31,288 bases of DNA, taken from a virus. The stretch's first letter is position 1. Each line of letters starts with the position of its first letter. Of the stretch, positions 22,689 to 31,288 are shown in pieces. The stretch is from positions 1-31,288 of the IMG/VR virus record IMGVR_UViG_3300027759_002220; one strand, 5' to 3'. A program made the position numbers and the translations under genes. The notes below the pieces were generated by a model. That model was not told the DNA's origin, made no database searches, and saw only the letters and a list, made by a program, of their open reading frames with translations.

Positions 22689-25600
22689 TTATGAAATTCC
22701 AAAGGTATTAAAAGTCCTCGCACTCACAACAGTCCATGATCTAGATCCTATTTGAACTGGACTGGATTTGCTAATATTTGTACCATCTCCTAACTGGCCA
22801 TAATTATTAGAACCCCATGTAAATAGTGTACCACCAGAACGAATAGCTGCTGAATGATTAAACCCCGTAGATACAGCAGTCCAAGAACTGGATCCTATTT
22901 GTACTGGACTGGAACTATTGGTAGTTGTACCATCTCCAAATACACCAGCATTTACACCCCATGCAAATAATGTTCCACCAGAATTAATGGCTAATGTTGA
23001 ATTCAGTCCACCAGCTACAGCAGTCCATGAACTGGATCCTATTTGTACTGGACTGGATTTATTGATAACTGTACTATCTCCTAATTGACCACCATTATTA
23101 AGACCCCATGTAAATAGTGTACCCCCAGAACGAATAGCTGCTGAATGAGTTGCACCTAAACCTACAGCAGTCCAAGAACTGAATCCTATTTGTACAGGAC
23201 TGGATTTATTGGCAGTTGTACCATCACCTAATAATCCATAATTACCAGCTCCCCATGTAAATAGTGTGCCTCCAGATCTAATAGCTGCTGAATGAAACCG
23301 GCCGCCAGACACAGCAGTCCATGAACTGGATCCTATTTGGACTGGACTGTTCTTACCAACACTTGTACCATCTCCTAAACGACCATTGGCGCCATATCCC
23401 CATGCAAATAATAATCCATCAGAACGAATGGCTAATACATGAAAATCACCAGCAGCTACAGCGGTCCATGAGCTAGATCCAATCTGTACTGGACTGGATT
23501 TACCGGTAAACGTACCATCTCCTAATTGGCCGTCACCATTTTGTCCCCATGTAAATAATAATCCATCCGATCTAATAGCTGTTACAAAACTACTAGAACC
23601 AGCAGACACAACAGTCCATGAACTAGACCCAATTTGTACTGGACTAGAAATGTTTGGTATATTATTGTTTCCTATTTGTACTGGACTGGATCTAGTAGTC
23701 TGTGTAATATCTCCTAATTGGCCAGTAGTATTTCCACCCCATGTAAATAATAATCCATCAGAACGAACAGCAGTTGTATGAGAACCTCCAGCAGCTATAG
23801 CAGTCCAAGAACTGGATCCTATTTGAACTGGACTGGATTTGCTAACAGCTGTACCATCTCCCAATCGGCCCGTAGCACCAGCACCCCATGTAAATAGTGT
23901 ACCCCCAGAACGAATAGCTGCTGAATGAGTTGCACCAGCAGTTATAGCAGTCCATGAACTGGACCCAATTTGTATTGGAGAAATTATAGAGTTTTGTATA
24001 GTGGCCACCAGTACCGGACTAGACTTGGTAGTAGTTGTACCATCTCCTAATTGACCATAACTATTAAACCCCCATGTATATAGGGCGCCACCAGAAAGAA
24101 CACCAGTTGTATGAAACTGTCCAGCAGCCACAACAGTCCAAGAACTGGATCCTATTTGTACTGGACTGGATCTATTGGTAGTTGTATCATCTCCTAAACG
24201 GCCAGAAGAATTAACACCCCATGTAAATAATGTACCACCAGAAAGAATGGCTGCTGTATGTTCACGACCAGCAGCTACAGCAGTCCATGAACTGGATCCT
24301 ATTTGAACTGGACTGGACTTGGAAACAATTGTATTATCTCCTATTTGTCCATAAGTATTGAGGCCCCATGCAAACAACGTACCGCCAGAACGAATAGCTG
24401 CTGTATGAGAAGCGCCAGCAGCCACAACAGTCCATGAGCTAGATCCTATTTGAACTGGAGAATTTGTTTCAGCTGCACCTGCAATGTTTCCAACTACTAA
24501 TGGACTGGATTTAGCAACAACTGTGTTATCTCCTATTTGTCCATAATTATTATATCCCCATGTAAACAGAGTGCTGCCAGACCGAATGGCTGCTGAATGA
24601 AGCCGGCCCAAAAAATCACCTACAGCAGTCCATGAACTGGATCCTATTTGAACTGGACTGGATCTATTGGTGGTTGTACCATCTCCTAATTGACCTTGAC
24701 CATTAAAACCCCATGTAAATAGTGTACCACCAGAACGAACAGCTGCTGTATGTCTGTAACTGGCAGATACAGCAGTCCAAGAACTGGATCCTATTTGTAC
24801 TGGACTGGATCTATTGGTAGTTGTACCATCTCCTAATGCACCATATTGATTACGTCCCCATGTAAACAATGTACCGCCAGAACGAATAGCAGTTGTATAA
24901 CTATAACCAGCAGCCACAACAGTCCATGAACTGGATCCTATTTGAATTGGATTAGGATTTTCATTAAGTGAAACACTCCCTCCTACCACAACTGGACTGG
25001 ATTTACTGGTAGTTGTATTATCTCCTAATTGGCCAGATAAATTAGACCCCCATGTAAACAAAAAGCCATTTAAACCAGCACGAATAACACCTGAATGAGC
25101 TCCTCCAGCGCTTACAGCAGTCCATGAGATGGATCCTATTTGTACTGGACTGGATCTATTGGTAGTTGTACCATCTCCTAACTGACCAGCAGAATTAGAA
25201 CCCCATGTAAATAATGTACCACCAGAACGAATGGCTGCTGTATGAGTACCGCCAGCAGCTACAGCAGTCCATGAACTGGATCCTATTTGTACTGGACTGG
25301 ATCTATTGGTACCAGAAGTACCATCTCCTACTTGTCCATTATTATTAGATCCCCATACAAACAACGTACCACCAGAACGAATAGCTGCTGTATGAATACT
25401 TCCAGCAGATACAACAGTCCATGAACTGGATCCTATTTGTACAGGACTGGATTTAGCGGTACCAAGTCCTCCCGTACCATCTCCTAGTTGGCCTTCAAGA
25501 TTACGTCCCCATGTAAACAAAGTACCACCAGACCGAATGGCTACTGAATGAGTACCTCCAGCAGATACAGCAGTCCAAGAGCTGGATCCTATTTGTACAG

Positions 25601-28600
25601 GACTGGATTTATTGGTAGTTGTACCATCTCCTATTCCACCATAACCACCATAACCCCATGTAAATAATGTACCGCCAGAACGAATAGCCATTAGTGTTTT
25701 ACCAGCAGATACAGCAGTCCATGAACTGGAACCTACTTGTACTGGACTGGAACTTGGTGAAGGAGCGGTGCCATTTCCTAATTGGCCTTGACCATTGTAT
25801 CCCCATGTAAATAATGTTCCACCAGAACGAATAGCTGCTGTAGTAGCACCAGCACTTACAGCAGTCCATGAGCTAGAACCTATTTGAACTGGACTGGATT
25901 TATCAGTAATTGTGCCATCTCCTAATTGGCCATTACCACCACTTCCCCATGCAAACAATAAATTATCAGAACGAATAGCCATTGTATGGTTAAATCCAGC
26001 AGACACAATAGTCCAACTGTATAAATCTATACTTGTACCTAATTGACCATAATCATTACGTCCCCATGTAAACAAGGTGCCACCGGAACGAATAGCAGTT
26101 GTATGTTCACGACCAGCAGATACAGCAGTCCATGAACTGGATCCTACTTGTACCGGACTGGATTTATTAACAGCTGTACCATCTCCTAATTGGCCAGCAC
26201 TACCAAGTCCCCATGCAAATAATAATCCATCAGAACGAATGGCTGCTGTATGACTAAAACCGCTAGATACAGCAGTCCATGAACTGGATCCTATTTGAAC
26301 TGGACTGGATTTACTGATAATTGTACCATCACCTAATTGGCCATTAGTATTATATCCCCATGCAAATAATAATCCATCAGAACGAATAGCTAATGTATGT
26401 GTAAATCCAGCAGATATAGCAGTCCAAGAACTGGATCCTATTTGTACAGGACTCGATTTAGCGGTAGTTGTATTATCTCCTAATACACCCCCTTGATTTC
26501 TGCCCCATGCAAATAATAATCCATCAGAACGAATGGCAGTTGTACGATCCCATCTAGAAGATACTACGGTCCAACTAAATGTTTGTGTAAAAAGAGTTGT
26601 TCCTAGTTGGCCAACATTATTAGTTCCCCATGTAAACAAAGTACCACCAGACCGAATGGCTGCTGTATGGTAACGACCAGCAGCTACAGCAGTCCATGAA
26701 CTGGATCCTATTTGAACTGGACTGGACTTGTCAACAGTTGTATCATCTCCTAATTGACTTTGATTATTACGTCCCCATGTAAACAAAGTACCGCCAGACC
26801 GAATAGCTGCTGAATGACCACTCACAAGTGCAGATCCAGCAGCTACAGCAGTCCATGAACTGGATCCTATTTGAACTGGACTGGACTTGGAAACAGTTGT
26901 ATTATCTCCTAATTGACCAAAACCATTACGTCCCCATGCAAATAATAATCCATCAGAACGAATAGCTAATGTATGAAATTGACCAGTAGCTACAGCAGTC
27001 CATGAACTGGATCCTATTTGTATTGGTTTTTTTTGATTAAATTGTGTACCATCTCCTAACTGGCCATAAGTATTACGTCCCCATGCAAATAATAATCCAT
27101 CAGAACGAATGGCTGCTGTATGAGTACCACCAGCAGCCACAACAGTCCAACTCATCAACTCTGAAAATACAGTTGTTCCTAATTGACCATAAGTATTAGA
27201 ACCCCATGTAAATAGTGTACCACCAGAACGAATAGCTGCTGAATGATTATTTCCAGCAGATACAGCAGTCCATAAACTAGCTCCAATCTGTACTGGAGAA
27301 CTGAAAGACTCTAAAGCATTATTTCCAACTGTTGTAGGACTGGAGTTAGAAAAAGCTGTACCATTTCCTAATTGACCACTAGTATTGCCTCCCCATGTAA
27401 ATAGTGTACCACCAGAACGAATGGCTGCTGAATGAATTCGGCCGGCCGATACAGCAGTCCATGAACTGGACCCTATTTGTATTGGCAAAGATGTGCTTAT
27501 AGCATCTGTTCCTAATTCACCAGCAATATTATTTCCCCATGTAAACAAAGTACCACCAAAACTAATAGCTGCTGTATGTCTGTAACCAGCAGCTACAGCG
27601 GTCCATGAGCTAGATCCAATCTGTACTGGACTGGATCTATTGGTAGTTGTACCATCTCCTAATTGACCAACAGTATTTCCCCCCCATGTAAATAATAATC
27701 CATCAGAACGAATGGCTGCTGAATGAGTTGTACCAGAGCTTACAGCAGTCCATGAACTGGATCCTATTTGTACTGGACTGGATTTACTGGTAGTTGTACC
27801 ATCACCTAAACGACCACTGGTGTTATAACCCCATGTAAATAGTGTACCACCAGAACGAATGGCTGCTGTGATATATGTACCAGCAGCTACAGCAGTCCAT
27901 GAGCTGGATCCTATTTGAACTGGACTGGACTTGGAAACAATTGTATTATCTCCTATTTGGCCACTAGTATTGCCTCCCCATGCAAATAATGTTCCACCAG
28001 AACGAATAGCAGCTACATGAGTAACACCAGCAGCTACAGCAGTCCATGAACTGGATCCTATTTGTACTGGACTGGATTTACTGGTAAACGTACCATCACC
28101 TAATTGGCCATTAAGATTAAGACCCCATGTAAATAATGTACCTCCAGAACGAATAGCAGCTACATGGGTAGCACCAGCAGCTACAGCAGTCCAAGAACTA
28201 GATCCTATTTGTACTGGACTGAATTTGCTAATAATTGTACCATCTCCCAATTGACCTTGACTATTATTTCCCCATGCAAATAAATAACCGTCTGAGCGAA
28301 TAGCAACTGTAAAACTCATATTACTGCTAGAAGATACAACAGTCCAACTTGATAGAGATGTGACAAAACTATTACCAGTGCCTATTGTACCATAAATATT
28401 TCTGCCCCATGTAAATAATAAACTATCAGAACGTATAGCAGCTGTATGTGTAAATCCAGCAGCTACAGCAGTCCATGAACTGGACCCAATTTGAACTGGA
28501 CTGGATTTGTTAACAGTTGTATTATCTCCTAACTGGCCATAAGTATTAAAACCCCATGCAAATAATGTTCCATCAGAACGAACAGCAGTTGTATGAGAAC

Positions 28601-29045
28601 CTCCAGCAGCTACAGCAGTCCAAGAACTGGATCCTATTTGTACTGGACTGAAACTATTGGTAGTTGTACCATCTCCTAATGCACCATATTGATTACGTCC
28701 CCATGTAAACAATGTACCATCGGAACGAATGGCTGATGTGTGGTAACGACCAGCAGTTATGGCAGTCCATGAGCTAGATCCAATCTGTACTGGACTGGAT
28801 TTGTCACTGGATGTATTATCTCCTAATTGGCCAAAAGTATTACGTCCCCATGCAAATAATAAACTATCAGAACGAATGGCTGCTGTATGTGCAAAACCAG
28901 CAGACACAACAGTCCAACTAAATGTTTGGGTTGAAAAAACATTTCCTAATTGGCCAGCATTATTACGCCCCCATGCATATAAAAATTTATTTGAAACAGA
29001 TGAATCAGAACTTGATTTGGCTAAAAGTTGTTCAATCAATAACAT
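22689..29045 (-). CDS. Giant RCC1-repeat beta-propeller protein (putative tail fibre/adhesin)
   Basis: 2118 residues: a 21-residue leader (MLLIEQLLAKSSSDSSVSNK) and then nothing but 42 RCC1-type repeats to the stop; my repeat lengths add up exactly to 2118. The standard unit is 49 residues (LFTWG.N..GQLGDGTT..KSSPVQIGSSSWTAV.AG..H.AAIRSGGT). RCC1 repeats are beta-propeller blades, seven per ring, so the count would fit six rings. No catalytic domain, signal peptide, membrane segment, trimerisation tip or chaperone domain is visible. It lies in the distal tail gene group, one codon-step after a tail-assembly-chaperone-like gene (TAAATG junction), so a fibre or receptor-binding role is the best inference. 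Ser and Thr are very frequent, making it a candidate target for the adjacent glycosyltransferase and sulfotransferase. Confidence 0.9.
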   Translation of the reverse strand: MLLIEQLLAKSSSDSSVSNKFLYAWGRNNAGQLGNVFSTQTFSWTVVSAGFAHTAAIRSDSLLFAWGRNTFGQLGDNTSSDKSSPVQIGSSSWTAITAGRYHTSAIRSDGTLFTWGRNQYGALGDGTTTNSFSPVQIGSSSWTAVAAGGSHTTAVRSDGTLFAWGFNTYGQLGDNTTVNKSSPVQIGSSSWTAVAAGFTHTAAIRSDSLLFTWGRNIYGTIGTGNSFVTSLSSWTVVSSSSNMSFTVAIRSDGYLFAWGNNSQGQLGDGTIISKFSPVQIGSSSWTAVAAGATHVAAIRSGGTLFTWGLNLNGQLGDGTFTSKSSPVQIGSSSWTAVAAGVTHVAAIRSGGTLFAWGGNTSGQIGDNTIVSKSSPVQIGSSSWTAVAAGTYITAAIRSGGTLFTWGYNTSGRLGDGTTTSKSSPVQIGSSSWTAVSSGTTHSAAIRSDGLLFTWGGNTVGQLGDGTTTNRSSPVQIGSSSWTAVAAGYRHTAAISFGGTLFTWGNNIAGELGTDAISTSLPIQIGSSSWTAVSAGRIHSAAIRSGGTLFTWGGNTSGQLGNGTAFSNSSPTTVGNNALESFSSPVQIGASLWTAVSAGNNHSAAIRSGGTLFTWGSNTYGQLGTTVFSELMSWTVVAAGGTHTAAIRSDGLLFAWGRNTYGQLGDGTQFNQKKPIQIGSSSWTAVATGQFHTLAIRSDGLLFAWGRNGFGQLGDNTTVSKSSPVQIGSSSWTAVAAGSALVSGHSAAIRSGGTLFTWGRNNQSQLGDDTTVDKSSPVQIGSSSWTAVAAGRYHTAAIRSGGTLFTWGTNNVGQLGTTLFTQTFSWTVVSSRWDRTTAIRSDGLLFAWGRNQGGVLGDNTTTAKSSPVQIGSSSWTAISAGFTHTLAIRSDGLLFAWGYNTNGQLGDGTIISKSSPVQIGSSSWTAVSSGFSHTAAIRSDGLLFAWGLGSAGQLGDGTAVNKSSPVQVGSSSWTAVSAGREHTTAIRSGGTLFTWGRNDYGQLGTSIDLYSWTIVSAGFNHTMAIRSDNLLFAWGSGGNGQLGDGTITDKSSPVQIGSSSWTAVSAGATTAAIRSGGTLFTWGYNGQGQLGNGTAPSPSSSPVQVGSSSWTAVSAGKTLMAIRSGGTLFTWGYGGYGGIGDGTTTNKSSPVQIGSSSWTAVSAGGTHSVAIRSGGTLFTWGRNLEGQLGDGTGGLGTAKSSPVQIGSSSWTVVSAGSIHTAAIRSGGTLFVWGSNNNGQVGDGTSGTNRSSPVQIGSSSWTAVAAGGTHTAAIRSGGTLFTWGSNSAGQLGDGTTTNRSSPVQIGSISWTAVSAGGAHSGVIRAGLNGFLFTWGSNLSGQLGDNTTTSKSSPVVVGGSVSLNENPNPIQIGSSSWTVVAAGYSYTTAIRSGGTLFTWGRNQYGALGDGTTTNRSSPVQIGSSSWTAVSASYRHTAAVRSGGTLFTWGFNGQGQLGDGTTTNRSSPVQIGSSSWTAVGDFLGRLHSAAIRSGSTLFTWGYNNYGQIGDNTVVAKSSPLVVGNIAGAAETNSPVQIGSSSWTVVAAGASHTAAIRSGGTLFAWGLNTYGQIGDNTIVSKSSPVQIGSSSWTAVAAGREHTAAILSGGTLFTWGVNSSGRLGDDTTTNRSSPVQIGSSSWTVVAAGQFHTTGVLSGGALYTWGFNSYGQLGDGTTTTKSSPVLVATIQNSIISPIQIGSSSWTAITAGATHSAAIRSGGTLFTWGAGATGRLGDGTAVSKSSPVQIGSSSWTAIAAGGSHTTAVRSDGLLFTWGGNTTGQLGDITQTTRSSPVQIGNNNIPNISSPVQIGSSSWTVVSAGSSSFVTAIRSDGLLFTWGQNGDGQLGDGTFTGKSSPVQIGSSSWTAVAAGDFHVLAIRSDGLLFAWGYGANGRLGDGTSVGKNSPVQIGSSSWTAVSGGRFHSAAIRSGGTLFTWGAGNYGLLGDGTTANKSSPVQIGFSSWTAVGLGATHSAAIRSGGTLFTWGLNNGGQLGDSTVINKSSPVQIGSSSWTAVAGGLNSTLAINSGGTLFAWGVNAGVFGDGTTTNSSSPVQIGSSSWTAVSTGFNHSAAIRSGGTLFTWGSNNYGQLGDGTNISKSSPVQIGSRSWTVVSARTFNTFGIS
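22692..28982 (-). repeat. Tandem array of 42 units, mostly 147 bp, encoding RCC1 blades
   Basis: In-frame tandem repeat inside the giant gene. Unit length is 147 bases in about half or more of the copies; short units of 39-45 codons (numbers 1, 5, 13, 17, 21 from the N-terminus) lack the SSPVQIG part, and long units of 62-64 codons (12, 28, 31, 34, 36) have a duplicated, altered PV.VG segment. A block close to gcagtccatgaactggat (plus strand) recurs with few changes in most units, as does the following cctatttg. Differences concentrate in three short loops per unit. Such DNA identity points to recent expansion or gene conversion and also makes the region prone to assembly error. Confidence 0.95.
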
Positions 29046-29546
29046 TTAATTTTGTAATTCTAATGATGGCCAATTGACTTGATTAATATTGGTAATTTCA
29101 TTCTCTGAATATACTTGTACAATATCTCTAAGAGATTGTCTATAAACTATCCATTTATTTTTTGTAATTTCATCAAATTTATTTTGTACGTCTTGTAACT
29201 GAGTCCAATCTGAATCAATTAATAATTTATTTCTTCTACTTCTCAGTTCTTCTATAAATCTATATTTTAAAGTAGAGAATTCTTCAACAGGTTCTGGTTG
29301 TCTTTCAGTTATAATACTACTTTCTAAAACATCATTTTCTCTAATTTCATAATTATAACCACTTACATAATGGGTTAAATCATTCCACGTTTCACTTTGC
29401 TTAGTTACAGGATACCAACCTACGGTTTTTAAAAAAGGCAAATCATCAGCAGCCAAATTTAGTCCGCTTACATTTCTCCAATTATTAGGTAGTAAGTCAT
29501 ACTGACCCGTAATCTCATTATTTTCTATGTGTACCCAATTTGCCAT
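29046..29546 (-). CDS. Tail fibre assembly chaperone-like protein
   Basis: 166 residues. The C-terminal half (about 90-160) has the layout of phage tail-fibre assembly chaperones: LRSRRNKLLIDSDWTQLQDV, then NKWIVYRQSLRDIVQVY and a terminal INQVNWPSLE, matching the R..LL..SDWTQL.D...., W..YRQ.LRD pattern. The N-terminal part has Trp-rich short motifs (LLPNNWRNVSGLNL, LKTVGWYPV). Such proteins help fold fibres encoded beside them, and this gene ends with TAA immediately before the ATG of the giant RCC1 gene. It is therefore a candidate folding factor for that protein; that link is inference from adjacency. Confidence 0.78.
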   Translation of the reverse strand: MANWVHIENNEITGQYDLLPNNWRNVSGLNLAADDLPFLKTVGWYPVTKQSETWNDLTHYVSGYNYEIRENDVLESSIITERQPEPVEEFSTLKYRFIEELRSRRNKLLIDSDWTQLQDVQNKFDEITKNKWIVYRQSLRDIVQVYSENEITNINQVNWPSLELQN

Positions 29547-29558
29547 TTTTAATATCCG

Positions 29559-30164
29559 TTATTTGCTGTCTACCATAGAAGCAACACCTCTCCAGTTTGT
29601 ACCACCGTCATCTGTAATGAATGTTAACACATCAACACCAGCTGCTGTAAGAGATGGTGCTGTACCTCCAGGCCATTTGACTGCCGAAGGCCAAGTTAAT
29701 GCAGCAGATCCTCCATTAGTCAATTCTAAAACAAAACCAATGGCTGCAGGAGATGCAATTGGATTAGAAAACACCCAAGTTGTAACACCTGCTACAGTTG
29801 CTGATACATAATTACCTAAACTTAAATCTATGGTTCTAGTACCAGAACCAGATCCTAATACGTTATGAGTTGTGCCATAATAACTAATAGTTCTATTATT
29901 GTTTATATATGGAGAACCCAATATAGAATATGAATTTGCAGATACAGTACCGGCACTAGAGATATTACCAATACTGGAAATATTATTTGTTACGATTTGT
30001 GAATTGTTTAATAAAACTTCTACGTTGGTGACTTGTGTGCCACCAACAGGTAAAGTTTTGAAAAGCCGATTTGATGTTGGGTCATACACCTCATCACCGA
30101 GCCTTTGGCCGTTGATTGTGGTGTTTGCCGATACTACATGCCGAATATAATCCCGAGAGGACAT
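29559..30164 (-). CDS. Small fibre-type virion protein
   Basis: 201 residues from the ATG at 30164, which has AAGGGGAA upstream and lies 10 bases after the stop of the larger structural gene (an earlier in-frame start lies inside that gene and is less likely). Seen: an N-terminal RDYIRHVVSANTTINGQRLG linker, SNRLFKTLPVGGTQV, Ser/Asn-rich repeats (SSIGNISSAGTVSANSYSI), and a C-terminal GFVLELTNGGSAALTWPSAV, KWPGGTAPSLTAAGVDVLTF, TDDGGTNWRGVAS, the very common phage beta module at the end of short fibre or hinge-type proteins. Precise position in the virion unknown. Confidence 0.8.
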   Translation of the reverse strand: MSSRDYIRHVVSANTTINGQRLGDEVYDPTSNRLFKTLPVGGTQVTNVEVLLNNSQIVTNNISSIGNISSAGTVSANSYSILGSPYINNNRTISYYGTTHNVLGSGSGTRTIDLSLGNYVSATVAGVTTWVFSNPIASPAAIGFVLELTNGGSAALTWPSAVKWPGGTAPSLTAAGVDVLTFITDDGGTNWRGVASMVDSK

Positions 30165-30174
30165 ATTATTCCCC

Positions 30175-31288
30175 TTAAGCTTGTGCCTCTGTCCAACTGA
30201 TACGAGCGTTAATTGAATTTGTTGTAACCGCAGTAACGTTAGTTGCAACAACTGTAATCATATCAGGTCCATCAGGGTAGACGTTTGCATTGGTACTAGG
30301 CACGTTTAGTGAATTACCACCACCTAAAATAGAATTACCAATATCTCGAACTAAGTCCAAAGGAGCATCAGTCACACCTGGTGTTGTTGTAAAGAAACCA
30401 TAGATATCTTCACCGCCAGAAATTGTTTGTCCTACTGTATGAAATGCTACTTGTGATAAACTTGAACCACCAGCATTAACAAATGTTCCGCCAGACAAAC
30501 GGCCATTTAATCGCAATGTAATCAAAAATGTCATACCTGATCCGGTGCTGTAAGCGTCAATTCCTCGCAATACCATCTGCATACGATTAACAATTTCACG
30601 TTGTCCTAACAAACCAGATAAACCACTATCTACCGAAGGTGCTATTCGAATTGTAATTAACGGCTGAACTGCATTAGCTCCAATGTTGGAAATTGTTGTT
30701 CTCATACCAGCAACGAACACGAAAGATTTATCGTCATCAAAACGGCCATCCATAATCACAGAAGAACCCCAATGGCTAATTGTTGATGCTTGACCTGGTG
30801 AAAAAGATTCAACCAATGTTGGTGCTGTTGCTGAGAATGGAAATGTGGTTGCTGTAGAAGTACCTAATGCAATACCGCCAGTATTGGCAGAATTACGTTG
30901 TAGGCCAGTAAATGTTGTTTGTGTTTTACCAGTGTAGTAAATATATTCAATTGCACCACCAGCAGAAGATGGTGCAGATATCGCTAACACACCGACTGGT
31001 GGGAATAACGTGGTATCATTAACTGACATTGTTAATGCACCAGCGGCCAATGTTGACGATAAAAATGTTTTAGCAGGAAGTGTATTGGTTTCATAACGAG
31101 CCGGTAAATTACCAGAACGCATGTAAGCTTCTGTGTTAACATTGTTATTTGGCATACGATGACAGTAGAATACTTCACCCCGAGTATTTTTAAAACCAAA
31201 ACGAATTGCGCCAGCACCATACCAAGTAAAGTCAATATAGAACATTTGCATTTTAGTCAAATCTAAATTATATAAACTTGCTCCTGTA
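30175..31288 (-). CDS. Large virion structural protein, 5' end cut by window edge
   Basis: At least 371 codons are visible and the frame is open to the last base, so the N-terminus lies beyond the window; the TTG at 31258-31260 is only an internal codon candidate. Seen: FYIDFTWYGAGAIRFGFKNT, EVFYCHRMPNNN then EAYMRSGNLPARYE, a recurrent motif set in large baseplate or tail structural proteins of marine T4-like phages as I recall, followed by a beta-rich Gly/Ser/Thr region (GAIEYIYYTGKTQTTFTGLQ) and a C-terminal DMITVVATNVTAVTTNSINA then RISWTEAQA. No enzyme motif. It leads the distal tail gene group. Confidence 0.75.
   Translation of the reverse strand, partial: TGASLYNLDLTKMQMFYIDFTWYGAGAIRFGFKNTRGEVFYCHRMPNNNVNTEAYMRSGNLPARYETNTLPAKTFLSSTLAAGALTMSVNDTTLFPPVGVLAISAPSSAGGAIEYIYYTGKTQTTFTGLQRNSANTGGIALGTSTATTFPFSATAPTLVESFSPGQASTISHWGSSVIMDGRFDDDKSFVFVAGMRTTISNIGANAVQPLITIRIAPSVDSGLSGLLGQREIVNRMQMVLRGIDAYSTGSGMTFLITLRLNGRLSGGTFVNAGGSSLSQVAFHTVGQTISGGEDIYGFFTTTPGVTDAPLDLVRDIGNSILGGGNSLNVPSTNANVYPDGPDMITVVATNVTAVTTNSINARISWTEAQA

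Noticed and set aside
22692-28982. CRISPR-like repeat array
   Set aside because: Units are about 147 bp, keep one open frame through 42 copies and translate to RCC1 blades; there are no short direct repeats with unique spacers.
22689-29045. Eukaryotic or bacterial contaminating RCC1 gene
   Set aside because: The gene is in the same direction as, and tightly abutted to, phage tail genes on one side and a late-type promoter on the other, with no change in base composition that I can see.
22689-29045. Diversity-generating retroelement target
   Set aside because: No reverse transcriptase, template repeat or IMH-like element is visible in the window, and variation is spread over 42 units rather than at one C-terminal variable region.

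Overview
The window is a block of an AT-rich, T4-superfamily (contractile-tailed) bacteriophage genome, probably from an aquatic or metagenomic source. Every gene I can support lies on the minus strand, so transcription runs from high to low coordinates. The host cannot be read from the sequence. The evidence for a T4-like phage is the near-complete, collinear head/neck/tail cassette: 13, 14, 15, 16, 17 (terminase), 18 (sheath), 19 (tube), 20 (portal), 67-like, 68-like, 21 (protease), 22 (scaffold), 23 (major capsid), followed by uvsY and uvsW. There are also T4-type late promoters of the form NATAAATA. No stretch without a gene exceeds about 120 bases; I saw no tRNA, integrase, IS element or CRISPR array.

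Layout in the direction of transcription (right to left). 31288-29046: distal tail genes, namely a large virion protein cut by the right edge, a small fibre-type protein and a tail-fibre-assembly-chaperone-like protein. 29045-22689: one 2118-residue protein made almost only of 42 RCC1-type beta-propeller repeats, the most striking object here and probably a fibre or adhesin. 22640-17713: an accessory cassette with a TPR/GT9-like glycosyltransferase, a PAPS-type sulfotransferase, two class I methyltransferases, an FkbM methyltransferase, an APS-kinase-like/HxGH nucleotidyltransferase fusion and a DUF2061 membrane protein. 17688-11982: neck and packaging genes (13, 14, 15, a frameshifted glycine-rich adhesin-like gene, 16, 17). 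11909-3127: sheath, tube, portal and the prohead assembly genes up to the major capsid protein, closed by a strong UUCG-loop terminator. 3012-1784: an inserted methyltransferase with its own terminator, then a tail-tube-family protein. 1722-1: uvsY and uvsW, driven by an almost perfect sigma70 promoter, unlike the late genes.

How the genes may work together. The conserved cassette builds and fills the capsid and makes the tail. The accessory cassette next to the giant repeat fibre holds, in one block, activities expected for making and decorating a surface glycan or glycoprotein: sugar transfer, sulfation, methylation and possibly PAPS supply. My leading hypothesis is a phage-encoded sulfation/methylation/glycosylation module acting on the repeat fibre, on other virion parts or on the host surface. 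Membership of the enzyme families is read from motifs; the joint pathway and its target are inference.
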